In this document: in pieces, positions 1 through 6,934 of the stretch
How positions within the stretch are numbered: the stretch's first letter is position 1
Layout of the letters: each line of letters begins with the position of its first letter
DNA from: Puniceicoccaceae bacterium
GTDB taxonomy: Bacteria > Verrucomicrobiota > Verrucomicrobiia > Opitutales > Coraliomargaritaceae
Reading direction: 5' to 3'
DNA length: 6,997 bases
Assembly (NCBI GenBank): GCA_011522825.1
Contig: WTIG01000176.1
Span: forward strand, 1 to 6,997
Program-made: the position numbers and the translations under genes
Notes under the pieces: model-generated
Database searches by the model: none
What the model saw: only the letters and a program-made list of their open reading frames with translations
What the model was told of the DNA's origin: nothing

Positions 1-594
1 TACCCAATTTTCGTAAATACTGACTAACTGGGCAACGGCCTCTTGGCCCTCTTTTGTTGGGTCACCGCCAATTAAAACTCTATCGGGCGATTCTAAATCT
101 TGGATAGCTGTACCTTCTGCTAAAAATTCTGGGTTCGATAAGATTTGAAAATTTCGTCCTTTCGCATTGGCTGTTAAAATATGCTTAATCGACTCAGCCG
201 TGCGTACAGGTAAAGTCGACTTCTCAACGACGATTTTATCGCCTTGAGCCACTTTAGCAATTTGCCTCGCACAATTCTCAACATATCGCAAATCGGCTGC
301 TCGCCCTGCACCAATTCCATAGGTTTTAGTTGGGGTATTCACAGCTAAAAATATCATTTCCGATTCTAGAATTGCTTTATCTACATCCGTAGAAAAAAAT
401 AAATTTTTGCCACGACATTCTTGTACCACTGCGTCTAGTCCTGGCTCATACACAGGCAATTGATCGGAATTCCACTCAGCAATACGATCTTCATTAATGT
501 CCACAACCGTCACTTCAATATGGGGGCACTTTTGTGCGATAATTGCCATTGTAGGACCACCGACATAACCTGCACCTATACAACATACTTTCAT
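1..594 (-). CDS. ugd: UDP-glucose 6-dehydrogenase, N-terminal part (runs off left edge)
   Basis: Partial gene: 198 codons from an ATG at 594 are open to base 1, with no stop, so the C-terminal half lies outside the window. The product should oxidise UDP-glucose to UDP-glucuronate with two NAD+, a cytosolic step feeding capsule, exopolysaccharide or sugar-nucleotide pathways. Seen directly: a Rossmann dinucleotide-binding motif GAGYVG (residues 7-12), the acidic end of beta-2 at VVDIN, the segment VNTPTKTYG (85-93), GRAADL shortly after, VEKSTLPV (123-130) and SNPEFLAEGTA (153-163), which carries the family's conserved substrate-binding and catalytic glutamate region. The catalytic cysteine lies beyond the edge. 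The wording resembles animal and plant UGDH (for example CIGAGYVGGPT and CRGKNLFFST) more than the short Ugd of enterobacteria. No Shine-Dalgarno sequence precedes the ATG. It lies 45 bases downstream of the HNH gene on the same strand and could be cotranscribed with it. Confidence 0.93.
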   Translation of the reverse strand, partial: MKVCCIGAGYVGGPTMAIIAQKCPHIEVTVVDINEDRIAEWNSDQLPVYEPGLDAVVQECRGKNLFFSTDVDKAILESEMIFLAVNTPTKTYGIGAGRAADLRYVENCARQIAKVAQGDKIVVEKSTLPVRTAESIKHILTANAKGRNFQILSNPEFLAEGTAIQDLESPDRVLIGGDPTKEGQEAVAQLVSIYENWV

Positions 595-639
595 AAAATG
601 TGATAAAACCAAGTGTACAACTTAGGACAAGGTTTAAAT

Positions 640-1251
640 TTACTGAGCCACTTTATTTAGATTTAAAAAATGCTCCCAATCTTTCTCATAAGATTGTCCT
701 ATCAATGAGCTTATAAATGGACGCCACCTAGGTCGCTCAGGCTTTTTTATAAGGCGCATATTCGCTTGGTGCGGCAAACGATTTGCCTTTTTTGAATTAC
801 ATTTAATGCAAGATGTAACAATATTCTCCCATGAAGTCTTACCGCCTTGATCACGAGGAATGACATGGTCCATATTTAAGAGAGCCGCCTCTAATTGATT
901 GCCACAATATTGGCACCGATGATCATCCCTATCCAATAAATTTTCTCTGCTGAATTTTACTTCATGCACTGGCACTTGAGAATAGCTTCTGAGCAAAAGA
1001 ACTTTTGGAACTAAAATCTTTAGACGTACTGTTTGGATACATTCTTCAGGTGATTCACCCATGTCCTGCATTTCTTGAGATAATGCCAACCAAGCATCCG
1101 AGTTCATTAAACGATAACTTTCATCGCCAGTATAAATGACTTGCGCATGATCCTGAAGCAAAAGGCTAAAGCCCCTTTGGACTCCAACAATATTAACTGC
1201 CTGCCAGAGACGGTTAAGAACTAAAATTTTATAGTTCAGATTAATCTTCAT
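640..1251 (-). CDS. HNH endonuclease family protein
   Basis: A 203-residue protein with a zinc-ribbon type HNH nuclease domain in its C-terminal half. Two CxxC pairs, C113/C116 (CQYCG) and C148/C151 (CIKCN), should bind a structural zinc. D128-H129 in MDHVIPRDQGG gives the first His of the beta-beta-alpha metal fold, with N143 (WENIV) and N152 as the further motif residues, so the domain looks intact. The N-terminal 100 residues (VLNRLWQAVNIVGVQRGFSLL) form a conserved extension seen in a widespread family of stand-alone HNH proteins of unknown cellular role. No signal peptide or membrane segment is apparent. There is no neighbouring methyltransferase, toxin, intein or phage gene, so a restriction, homing or packaging role is not supported. 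The start is fixed by family-like sequence beginning within a few residues of the ATG; there is no ribosome binding site. It appears to have its own promoter just upstream. Confidence 0.88.
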   Translation of the reverse strand: MKINLNYKILVLNRLWQAVNIVGVQRGFSLLLQDHAQVIYTGDESYRLMNSDAWLALSQEMQDMGESPEECIQTVRLKILVPKVLLLRSYSQVPVHEVKFSRENLLDRDDHRCQYCGNQLEAALLNMDHVIPRDQGGKTSWENIVTSCIKCNSKKANRLPHQANMRLIKKPERPRWRPFISSLIGQSYEKDWEHFLNLNKVAQ

Positions 1252-1264
1252 CAGAAGATACTAG

Positions 1265-1292
1265 GTTATAAATGGTCCTCTCAAACTGTCAA
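1265..1292 (-). promoter_or_regulatory. Sigma-70-type promoter for the HNH gene
   Basis: On the minus strand a perfect -35 box TTGACA (1292-1287) is followed after 16 bases by TATAAC (1270-1265), five of six matches to the -10 consensus. It points at the HNH gene and lies inside the 86-base gap after menE. Transcription should start near 1258, only about 6 to 8 bases before the ATG at 1251, so the message would be almost leaderless. No other hexamer pair in the window is as good. The element is read directly; its activity is inferred. Confidence 0.6.
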
Positions 1293-1337
1293 TGATTAGC
1301 TGTAAATTTAAAGTATTTTTTGCCCTACATTATTGAA

Positions 1338-2696
1338 TCACACATTTACTGAATCCAGCAATTTCATGATTCGGGCATTATCCCGTTTCCCGTTTTCTAA
1401 AATGGGTAATTCTTCAACGAACAAATAAGCTTTTGGCAATTTATGATTGGCTAAAGTTTGCTTCAAATGCTGATTCATACAATCAATCAATACCTGTTGA
1501 TTAAATCCCTCCTTAGGAACAACAATTGCGACCATTGCTTGTCCCCACTCTTTTGAATCTTTCCCCAAAACAAGAATCGATTCCACGTAGCCTGAGGCTA
1601 GAAGGTCATCTTCAATTTCTTTAGGATTAATTTTTTCCCCACCACTAATAATCCAATTATCTACCCTACCTTCAATTATTACCGCTCCATCTTTTAAAAA
1701 ACTTCCGTAGTCATTTGTAAAAAAGCCCTCCGATCTTTCAAAAGCTTGCCCTCCCCAATAACCATAAAAAAGACTTTTGGAATATACCTGAAGAATTTCA
1801 AAACCAGCTTTTTCGCAAAGTTTTACTTCCACTCCAGGCAAAGGATTCCCTGATAAAAAATTCCCTGATAAAAAAGTATCTTGGCTTTGCGCACAGACCA
1901 TACCTGCGGTTTCTGTCATTCCATAGGATAAAACAATAGGTAAACCATGGCCTCGAGCTTTAGCCAAAAGAAGATCATCCGTAGGGCCACCACCTAAAAA
2001 AATCGCTTTGAATTGATCCATTTTTGGGAAAATCGCATCTCGGGCAAATAAGCGGCTCAGTTGTGTTGGCACTAAAGACACGCAAAAATCTTTAATCGCA
2101 ACGGCTTCCGAAGCCTTTTCTAAATCATTTAAATGACAGAAGAGAATTTGCCCCTGGCTGACAATAGCGCGAATCACTTGCATCAAGCCACTGACATGAA
2201 ATAAGGGCAAACAGCAAATAGAGTTAATTGACTCAGTCTTTAAAAACCTCTGCACCATAATGCTCTGTGCTTCTAAAGATTCCCAACGGTGAATAGCAAA
2301 ACGTAAGCCATCAGTACTCGTTCCACCCGTAGGAATTAAAATACTACCTTGATCCTTTTCCTTAAAGACAGCTCGGTTTTCTTTAGCGACTTCCCGTAAA
2401 CCAAAAGTTACTACAGGGGAAAATTCTCGATTAAAGGACGCCCACTCAGAATCTCCCCATCGATGATTGCCGAGGATAATTGGAACTTTTCGGTCCATTG
2501 CGGCAATGAATGAAGCAACGAATTTCAAAGGATCCTGTTCAGCGATCAATACCCCTTGAGACTTTGCCTCAATGAGTTTAAGGTCCAATTTCTCAAGGTA
2601 GGAATCAACTAAATCCCAGAAGCTTGAAGGTTTTTCATTAGCAATTAAATCCCTTCTTATCTGCTCTAGCTTAAAAGACATTGGCAATAATAGCAT
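1338..2696 (-). CDS. menE: o-succinylbenzoate-CoA ligase (MenE)
   Basis: A 452-residue adenylate-forming enzyme, close to the usual MenE length of about 450. It should activate o-succinylbenzoate with ATP and couple it to CoA in cytosolic menaquinone synthesis. Motifs in order: ATP-binding loop PTGGTSTDG (122-130) followed by RFAIH, a form I associate with cyanobacterial-type MenE; LPLFHVSG (163-170); GGGP near 235; SYGMTETAG (257-265); TNDYG (327-331) in place of the common TGDxG; the hinge GRVDNWIISGGEKINP (343-358); and the probable catalytic lysine K437 in ENGKRDN. The start is uncertain: the longest ATG (2696) overlaps menC by 26 bases, while Met6 (ATG at 2681, MSFKLEQ) overlaps by 11 bases and looks at least as plausible; neither has a Shine-Dalgarno sequence. 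An in-frame 15-base tandem duplication inserts FLSGN twice at residues 275-284. The overlap with menC supports cotranscription and this specific function over other acyl-CoA ligases. Confidence 0.9.
   Translation of the reverse strand: MLLLPMSFKLEQIRRDLIANEKPSSFWDLVDSYLEKLDLKLIEAKSQGVLIAEQDPLKFVASFIAAMDRKVPIILGNHRWGDSEWASFNREFSPVVTFGLREVAKENRAVFKEKDQGSILIPTGGTSTDGLRFAIHRWESLEAQSIMVQRFLKTESINSICCLPLFHVSGLMQVIRAIVSQGQILFCHLNDLEKASEAVAIKDFCVSLVPTQLSRLFARDAIFPKMDQFKAIFLGGGPTDDLLLAKARGHGLPIVLSYGMTETAGMVCAQSQDTFLSGNFLSGNPLPGVEVKLCEKAGFEILQVYSKSLFYGYWGGQAFERSEGFFTNDYGSFLKDGAVIIEGRVDNWIISGGEKINPKEIEDDLLASGYVESILVLGKDSKEWGQAMVAIVVPKEGFNQQVLIDCMNQHLKQTLANHKLPKAYLFVEELPILENGKRDNARIMKLLDSVNV
1845..1874. 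repeat. 15-base perfect tandem duplication inside menE
   Basis: Two exact adjacent copies of ATTCCCTGATAAAAA (plus-strand reading), 1845-1859 and 1860-1874. Because the unit is 15 bases the frame is kept, and MenE reads FLSGNFLSGN (residues 275-284) just before NPLPG, where related enzymes have a single SGxPLPG segment. The A-run within the unit would favour replication slippage. Confidence 0.9.
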
Positions 2697-3669
2697 TAGA
2701 TTGTTCGACTACTTGAGACAAAGAAAGTGTTGGAAGCGATTGATTCAAACTATAATCATCCGAAAAAACAGCTTGGGTATCGAATCCGAGTGCGAAGGAA
2801 TTTTCATTAAGGGATGAAGCGAGCTCCAAGCAAGTAGCTAAACCAATACTTGTTTCAAAAGAAGAAGACAGAATGCAGCGAGAGCCGATTTTTGATAAAC
2901 AATGTTTCAAGAATTCGGTTGACCCTAAAGCACTCGGTTTGATGACAAAAAGCCCTGCCCAGTTTTCTGAATCCAGCCACTGCTTCCCATTTGGGCCATT
3001 CAAAGATTCATCTAAAGCTATGGGTATTTTATATTTCGCTGAAAACTCAGCCATTTCGCCTTCCATTCCCACGGCTAATGGTTGTTCAAAAAACTCTACC
3101 TGCTGGCGATAATTTTGAGCCAAATGCATCCATTTTTCTAAAGTTTCCTCACCCATTCTTGAATTCGCATCTAAGCGAAACTGTACCGAAGACTCACAAC
3201 TATTTATCAACTCTTCAAAAATTTGTGACTCTTCTTCAAAAGCATGGACTCCAATCTTCCATTTAAATGTATTAAATCCTGCAGATATTTTTGTCAGCAA
3301 TGCTTCCCTAGAGGAACGCCCACTGGGCAGCAGTCCTGCAATTGGAAAATTCTTATCGGCTTTATTTGCCTGAGTATTATTTATTTGTGCTATAGCTGAG
3401 CTGAAGGCAAAAGCCGTGCATGGAAGTGTTTCTGGTATTTGCAAATCATCTAAATCCACCACATTCCCCAGTGAGCCGATAAAAGCTTGAGCCTCATCTA
3501 TCGTCTCTGTTTTAAAAAAAGGGATCGGGGCAACCTCACCAAAGCCAGTTCCTTTTTCAGACTCTAGCTTTATTAATATCCCTTCTCTTGCCTTCCATAC
3601 TCCATGCCCCGTTTCCAATGGATAAAGAAAACGGCGAGTATAAAAATGCGTAGAAATTAAAAATTTCAT
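2671..3669 (-). CDS. menC: o-succinylbenzoate synthase (MenC)
   Basis: A 332-residue enolase-superfamily protein that should dehydrate SHCHC to o-succinylbenzoate, the step before MenE in menaquinone synthesis. The N-terminal capping domain ends near residue 105; the GEVAPIP segment (45-50) is typical. The barrel carries the full active-site set: the KxK pair K136 and K138 (FKWKIG), metal ligands D167 (with N169, LDAN), E195 (FFEQPL) and D220 (ALDES), and the second base K244 (IKPS). A near-C-terminal SSSFETSIG segment (268-276) also fits. Enolase-superfamily members are easily confused (dipeptide epimerases, muconate cycloisomerases); here the overlapping menE settles the choice. The ATG at 3669 is preceded by no Shine-Dalgarno sequence. 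A TAGAAT hexamer at 3688-3683 could be its -10 box, but no convincing -35 box accompanies it. The gene is divergent from guaB. Confidence 0.92.
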   Translation of the reverse strand: MKFLISTHFYTRRFLYPLETGHGVWKAREGILIKLESEKGTGFGEVAPIPFFKTETIDEAQAFIGSLGNVVDLDDLQIPETLPCTAFAFSSAIAQINNTQANKADKNFPIAGLLPSGRSSREALLTKISAGFNTFKWKIGVHAFEEESQIFEELINSCESSVQFRLDANSRMGEETLEKWMHLAQNYRQQVEFFEQPLAVGMEGEMAEFSAKYKIPIALDESLNGPNGKQWLDSENWAGLFVIKPSALGSTEFLKHCLSKIGSRCILSSSFETSIGLATCLELASSLNENSFALGFDTQAVFSDDYSLNQSLPTLSLSQVVEQSNAIIANVF

Positions 3670-3723
3670 AGTTCTAGTGTCGATTCTACTTGAGAAAACA
3701 CAATCTTTTGTTGAATTTGAATC
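3670..3723. promoter_or_regulatory. Divergent intergenic region between menC and guaB
   Basis: This 54-base spacer separates the starts of two oppositely transcribed gene pairs, so promoters for both must lie in it or in the flanking coding ends. For menC, TAGAAT (3688-3683, minus strand) is a possible -10 box ending 13 bases before the ATG, but the -35 area is A-rich without TTGxxx. For guaB, TTGAGA (3690-3695) has only GAATTT at a 17-base distance. Neither is convincing. I see no Shine-Dalgarno sequence, riboswitch fold or clear operator palindrome. Confidence 0.4.
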
Positions 3724-5301
3724 ATGACAGTGAATAACAATTCCACTTCAAACAGTTTTTTTCAACCTGCTGACACCTTTTTTCAGCAAGCCATTCCATT
3801 TGGGCTAACCTTTGATGACCTGTCTCTAGCGACACTATATTCGGAAGTTCTTCCCCGAGAAACCAATCTCTCTACGAAAATATCTGATTCGTTAGAACTG
3901 CAGATTCCAATTATATCATCTGATATGGATACGGTCACCGAATCAAAGATGGCGATCCAAATGGCTCTCAACGGAGGAATGGGCATTTTACATTATAATA
4001 TGTCTGATGAAAAACAGGTCAAAGAGGCGGCACGTGTCAAAAACCATATCCACGGATACATACAAGACCCAATCACTGTAAACCCAGAGCAAACTATCGG
4101 GTCAGTGCTGGATCTCATTAAGAAACATAATTACGGCTTCAGTACTTTTCCCGTAGTCAACGAAGAAAATACTTTAATCGGATTACTCCCAGGAAGAGCC
4201 GTCAAAGTACGCTATTCAGAAAAATTAGTTTCCGAGGCAATGTCTCCTAGAGAATCGATCTATACTTTAACAGAGAAAGCGATTAAAAATGTTCCAATTA
4301 AAGTCGCAGACGAATTTTTTACAAACCATCTAGGAATCCACAAGCTACTCGTTGTTAATGATAAAGACGAATTATGTGGACTATTCACCCTTTCAGACAT
4401 TGAGCGTATTGAAAGCGAGTCGAATCAAGAAGTTAAACCAGCAAGAGATGGCGATTTTCAATTAATCTGTGGAGCATCCATTGCACCCCATCGCAAAGCT
4501 GACGGCTCAATCGATAAAGATCGAATTATAAACCATGTCGGAAATCTCGTAGATGAAAAAATTGATGCAATCGCAATTTCAACGGCTCACGGTTTTTCAA
4601 AATCTATTGGAGAAATTGTTCAATTACTAAGAGGTCAATTTTCAGACCTTACATTAATCGCTGGTAACGTAACTTCAGCAGAAGGTGTCGAATTTTTAGC
4701 CAATGCGGGTGCCAATGCAATTAAAGTTGGACAAGGTCCTGGCTCGATTTGCACAACAAGAGTCGTAGCAGGCGTAGGCATTCCTCAAATGACAGCACTG
4801 CATTCAGCTTCACAAGTAGCTGCAAAAAAGAATGTTAGCATTTTAGCAGATGGAGGCATTAGCAAATCTGGCGATATGGTTAAAGCACTCACCCTATCTA
4901 ATGCGGTGATTTGCGGAAGCCTACTAGCCGGATGCAACGAAGCACCAGGCAGAATTATAGAAATTGATGGAAAGCTTTACAAACAATACCGAGGCATGGG
5001 CAGTCATGAGGCTATGAAAGAAGGCTCTGCTTCCCGATACGGTCATAGCAAAAAGGACGTACAACTAAAAGCTGCTGCTGAAGGGATCGAAGCACTCAAA
5101 GAATCCTCGGGTTCAGTCTCCAGGGTTCTCAATGAACTCATCGGAGGGATTCAATCCGGTATGGGTTACCTAGGTGCACCCAACTTAGAATCTTTACGAA
5201 AGAATGCACGATATATACGAGTCACCCAAGCCGGACAAAAAGAGGCATCTCCACATGATGTAATTACGGTAAAGACAAGCAATTCTGACATACAAAAATA
5301 A
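3724..5301 (+). CDS. guaB: Inosine-5'-monophosphate dehydrogenase, divergent
   Basis: A 525-residue enzyme (typical about 490) expected to oxidise IMP to XMP with NAD+, the committed step toward GMP in the cytosol. Layout: about 25 extra N-terminal residues, then GLTFDD (27-32); two CBS domains at about 112-170 and 172-232, the usual nucleotide-sensing module; then the rest of the barrel. Catalytic loop GPGSICTTR (338-346) has the nucleophile C343; IMP-binding ADGGI is at 375-379; YRGMGS at 422-427; the flap Arg-Tyr pair is R438-Y439; the C-terminal SGMGYLGA and PHDV segments are canonical. The CBS domains and flap Arg argue against GMP reductase. Oddities: S286 (AISTAHG) where an NAD-contacting Asp is usual, D67 in SSDMDTVT where Ala, Gly or Pro is usual, Q337 before GPGS, and S437 for the Asp of DRY. 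A roughly ten-residue insertion (HRKADGSIDK) lies at 256-265. It is followed after 6 bases by purA. No Shine-Dalgarno sequence. Confidence 0.93.
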   Translation: MTVNNNSTSNSFFQPADTFFQQAIPFGLTFDDLSLATLYSEVLPRETNLSTKISDSLELQIPIISSDMDTVTESKMAIQMALNGGMGILHYNMSDEKQVKEAARVKNHIHGYIQDPITVNPEQTIGSVLDLIKKHNYGFSTFPVVNEENTLIGLLPGRAVKVRYSEKLVSEAMSPRESIYTLTEKAIKNVPIKVADEFFTNHLGIHKLLVVNDKDELCGLFTLSDIERIESESNQEVKPARDGDFQLICGASIAPHRKADGSIDKDRIINHVGNLVDEKIDAIAISTAHGFSKSIGEIVQLLRGQFSDLTLIAGNVTSAEGVEFLANAGANAIKVGQGPGSICTTRVVAGVGIPQMTALHSASQVAAKKNVSILADGGISKSGDMVKALTLSNAVICGSLLAGCNEAPGRIIEIDGKLYKQYRGMGSHEAMKEGSASRYGHSKKDVQLKAAAEGIEALKESSGSVSRVLNELIGGIQSGMGYLGAPNLESLRKNARYIRVTQAGQKEASPHDVITVKTSNSDIQK

Positions 5302-5307
5302 CATTCC

Positions 5308-6861
5308 ATGCTCACTCCTTTTTCCTCCCAATTTATTACGGATACAGGCATTTCAACAGGTGACGAAGGCAAGGGCCGAGTCATCCTTGAAATCATCAAT
5401 GAACTTAGAGACCAGCACAATGACCCGAAAATTGTAGCGTCTGTGATGAAAGTCAATGGAGGCTCAAACTCTGGGCATACTGTTGCAGGGCTGAAGCTCA
5501 ACCTCCTCCCAGGCGGTGTAGCCGATCCGATTGTTCCGCATTTGATTATCGGCTCTGGTGTTGTAGCTGACCCGAGGAAATTTCTCTGGGAAAGTATTTA
5601 TGCCGAATCCTACGGGCATACCGTATTATCTCGATTGGTAATTGATAATCGATGCTTAGTATCGGACTTAACCCACAGATTACTCGACCTCGCATGGGAA
5701 GATTTCCGAGTAGAGCAAATGCAACAGACGCCTCGAGGGTCTACGGGTCGAGGAATCACTCCTGCTTATTTGGATGAAGTTGGACAATTCCAAATTTATT
5801 ATGCCGATTTCTTAGGGCCTAAAGAGGAATTTTTTGACAAGATTGCTTGGCGAGCTGAACGAGCGATGCGAACAATCCAACATGTTTGTCGAGTCAAGGA
5901 AGCGACTTGGTTTGAATTTTTCAGCCGCTTAAGTGAAGCTGAAACTAAAGCACATAAAGCACTGATTGAATCTGGAAAATTAACCGAATCCGATTTTGAT
6001 TTTGCTCAATTTATCCCAGAAGACAAAGTCCCCTTCACCTTAGATACAACCAAACTGGCTACTGTTTATTGGGAAGCGGGGCAACAATTGCGTGACGCCA
6101 TCTCTGATGTTCGAGAACTGATCCTCAAAGGAAAAGATGAAGGCAAATTTTTAATTGGTGAATTTGGTCAAGCTTACTGGCTGGATAAAAGGCATGGCTT
6201 TGCCCCAAATGTCACTGCATCTCATACCTTCACTCCTGAGTTCTTTCAATCCGCTGGGATTCCTGCCCAACCCGTTCATAATATTGGCTGCTGTAAAGCC
6301 TATGATACTAAAGTGGGTACACATGTATTCATTACAGAAATCGAAGACGGTCATCCACTCAGCAATAAGCTGAAACAATTGGAATTTGGAGCGACCACAG
6401 GAAGACAGAGAATGGTTGGATGGTATGATGCCGTAGAAAAAGGCGATGCTTTGCGTTATGGAGGCTATCAAGACCTAGCCCTTAATAAACTCGATGCCCT
6501 CTCCTATTCCGGGGACTGGAACGGCGATCTTCAAATTTGCATCGCCTACCAAGATTCAGAAGGGCAGCTTTACCACCATGTACCGAGAAATGATAGCGTG
6601 AGAAAAACACTCTCCCCAGTTTATAAAACGCTTCCTGGTTGGTCAGAAGATATCTCAGATGTTCGTCATTTTGCAGACCTGCCAGAAAACGCAAAGATTT
6701 ACCTAGCATGGATGCTCAAGTCCCTCACTGATGTGGCCAACTACGGCGACAATAATAAAACACTCTTTCCAAATCTACGCTATATTGGCGTTGGCCCAGA
6801 GCCAAACCAAATTATTAAAGATGCTCCTGACGTAATGGAGTTAATTAAACTAGTCAGTTAA
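5308..6861 (+). CDS. purA: Adenylosuccinate synthetase, long divergent form
   Basis: A 517-residue enzyme (typical about 430) expected to join IMP and aspartate using GTP, the first step from IMP to AMP. Seen: GTP loop GDEGKG (18-23) with catalytic D19; NGGSNSGHT (50-58) with catalytic H57; GSTGRGITPAY (144-154); Q288 in EFGQAYWLD; RHGFAPNVTASHT (295-307); GATTGRQR (361-368) keeping both aspartate-loop arginines; NKLDAL (393-398) with the guanine-recognising D396; LPGWSED (442-448). Compared by eye with the E. coli enzyme, extra length sits mainly between residues 160 and 288 (about 47 residues, helix-rich) and in the last 150 residues (about 22). The intersubunit Arg143 of E. coli aligns with Q160, and GPFPTE is replaced by HVFITE (339-344). 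Retained D19 argues against a PurZ-type enzyme. The ATG is 6 bases after guaB with no Shine-Dalgarno sequence, implying cotranscription or coupling. Confidence 0.92.
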   Translation: MLTPFSSQFITDTGISTGDEGKGRVILEIINELRDQHNDPKIVASVMKVNGGSNSGHTVAGLKLNLLPGGVADPIVPHLIIGSGVVADPRKFLWESIYAESYGHTVLSRLVIDNRCLVSDLTHRLLDLAWEDFRVEQMQQTPRGSTGRGITPAYLDEVGQFQIYYADFLGPKEEFFDKIAWRAERAMRTIQHVCRVKEATWFEFFSRLSEAETKAHKALIESGKLTESDFDFAQFIPEDKVPFTLDTTKLATVYWEAGQQLRDAISDVRELILKGKDEGKFLIGEFGQAYWLDKRHGFAPNVTASHTFTPEFFQSAGIPAQPVHNIGCCKAYDTKVGTHVFITEIEDGHPLSNKLKQLEFGATTGRQRMVGWYDAVEKGDALRYGGYQDLALNKLDALSYSGDWNGDLQICIAYQDSEGQLYHHVPRNDSVRKTLSPVYKTLPGWSEDISDVRHFADLPENAKIYLAWMLKSLTDVANYGDNNKTLFPNLRYIGVGPEPNQIIKDAPDVMELIKLVS

Positions 6862-6934
6862 AGGCCCCATTTGCTAAACTCAGAGAATAGCATACCCGTG
6901 ATTTAGCTAAAATGACGAATTGGCCGAAGGTAGG

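Noticed and set aside
595..639. Possible hairpin (AAACC at 606-610 with GGTTT at 631-635) and near-palindrome AAGTGTACAACTT between the HNH gene and ugd.
   Set aside because: The stem is five bases with a long loop and the palindrome is offset by one base; not enough to call a terminator or operator.
640..1251. Restriction, homing or defence system around the HNH protein.
   Set aside because: No methyltransferase, helicase, intein splice motif, toxin-immunity pair or phage gene is visible within the window.
2873..3266. Two overlapping plus-strand open frames opposite menC.
   Set aside because: They lie antisense to a well-supported enolase-superfamily gene, have low-complexity unfamiliar sequence and no start signals.
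3724..5301. GMP reductase as an alternative to IMP dehydrogenase.
   Set aside because: Two CBS domains, the flap Arg-Tyr pair and the long C-terminal flap region are IMPDH features absent from GMP reductase.
5166..5501. Minus-strand open frame across the guaB-purA junction, and similar ones at 3783-3986, 6151-6471 and 6482-6709.
   Set aside because: Each is antisense to conserved coding sequence and resembles no protein family I know.
5308..6861. Possible PurZ-type enzyme of the 2-aminoadenine (Z-genome) pathway, suggested by the divergence from standard PurA.
   Set aside because: PurZ enzymes lack the catalytic Asp of the GDEGKG loop; here D19 is present, and there is no datZ- or mazZ-like gene nearby. 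The partner is guaB in a housekeeping arrangement.
6873..6907. GCTAAA and TTTAGC inverted repeat just after purA.
   Set aside because: Six pairs with a 23-base loop, no GC stem and no T-run; expected by chance in AT-rich sequence.
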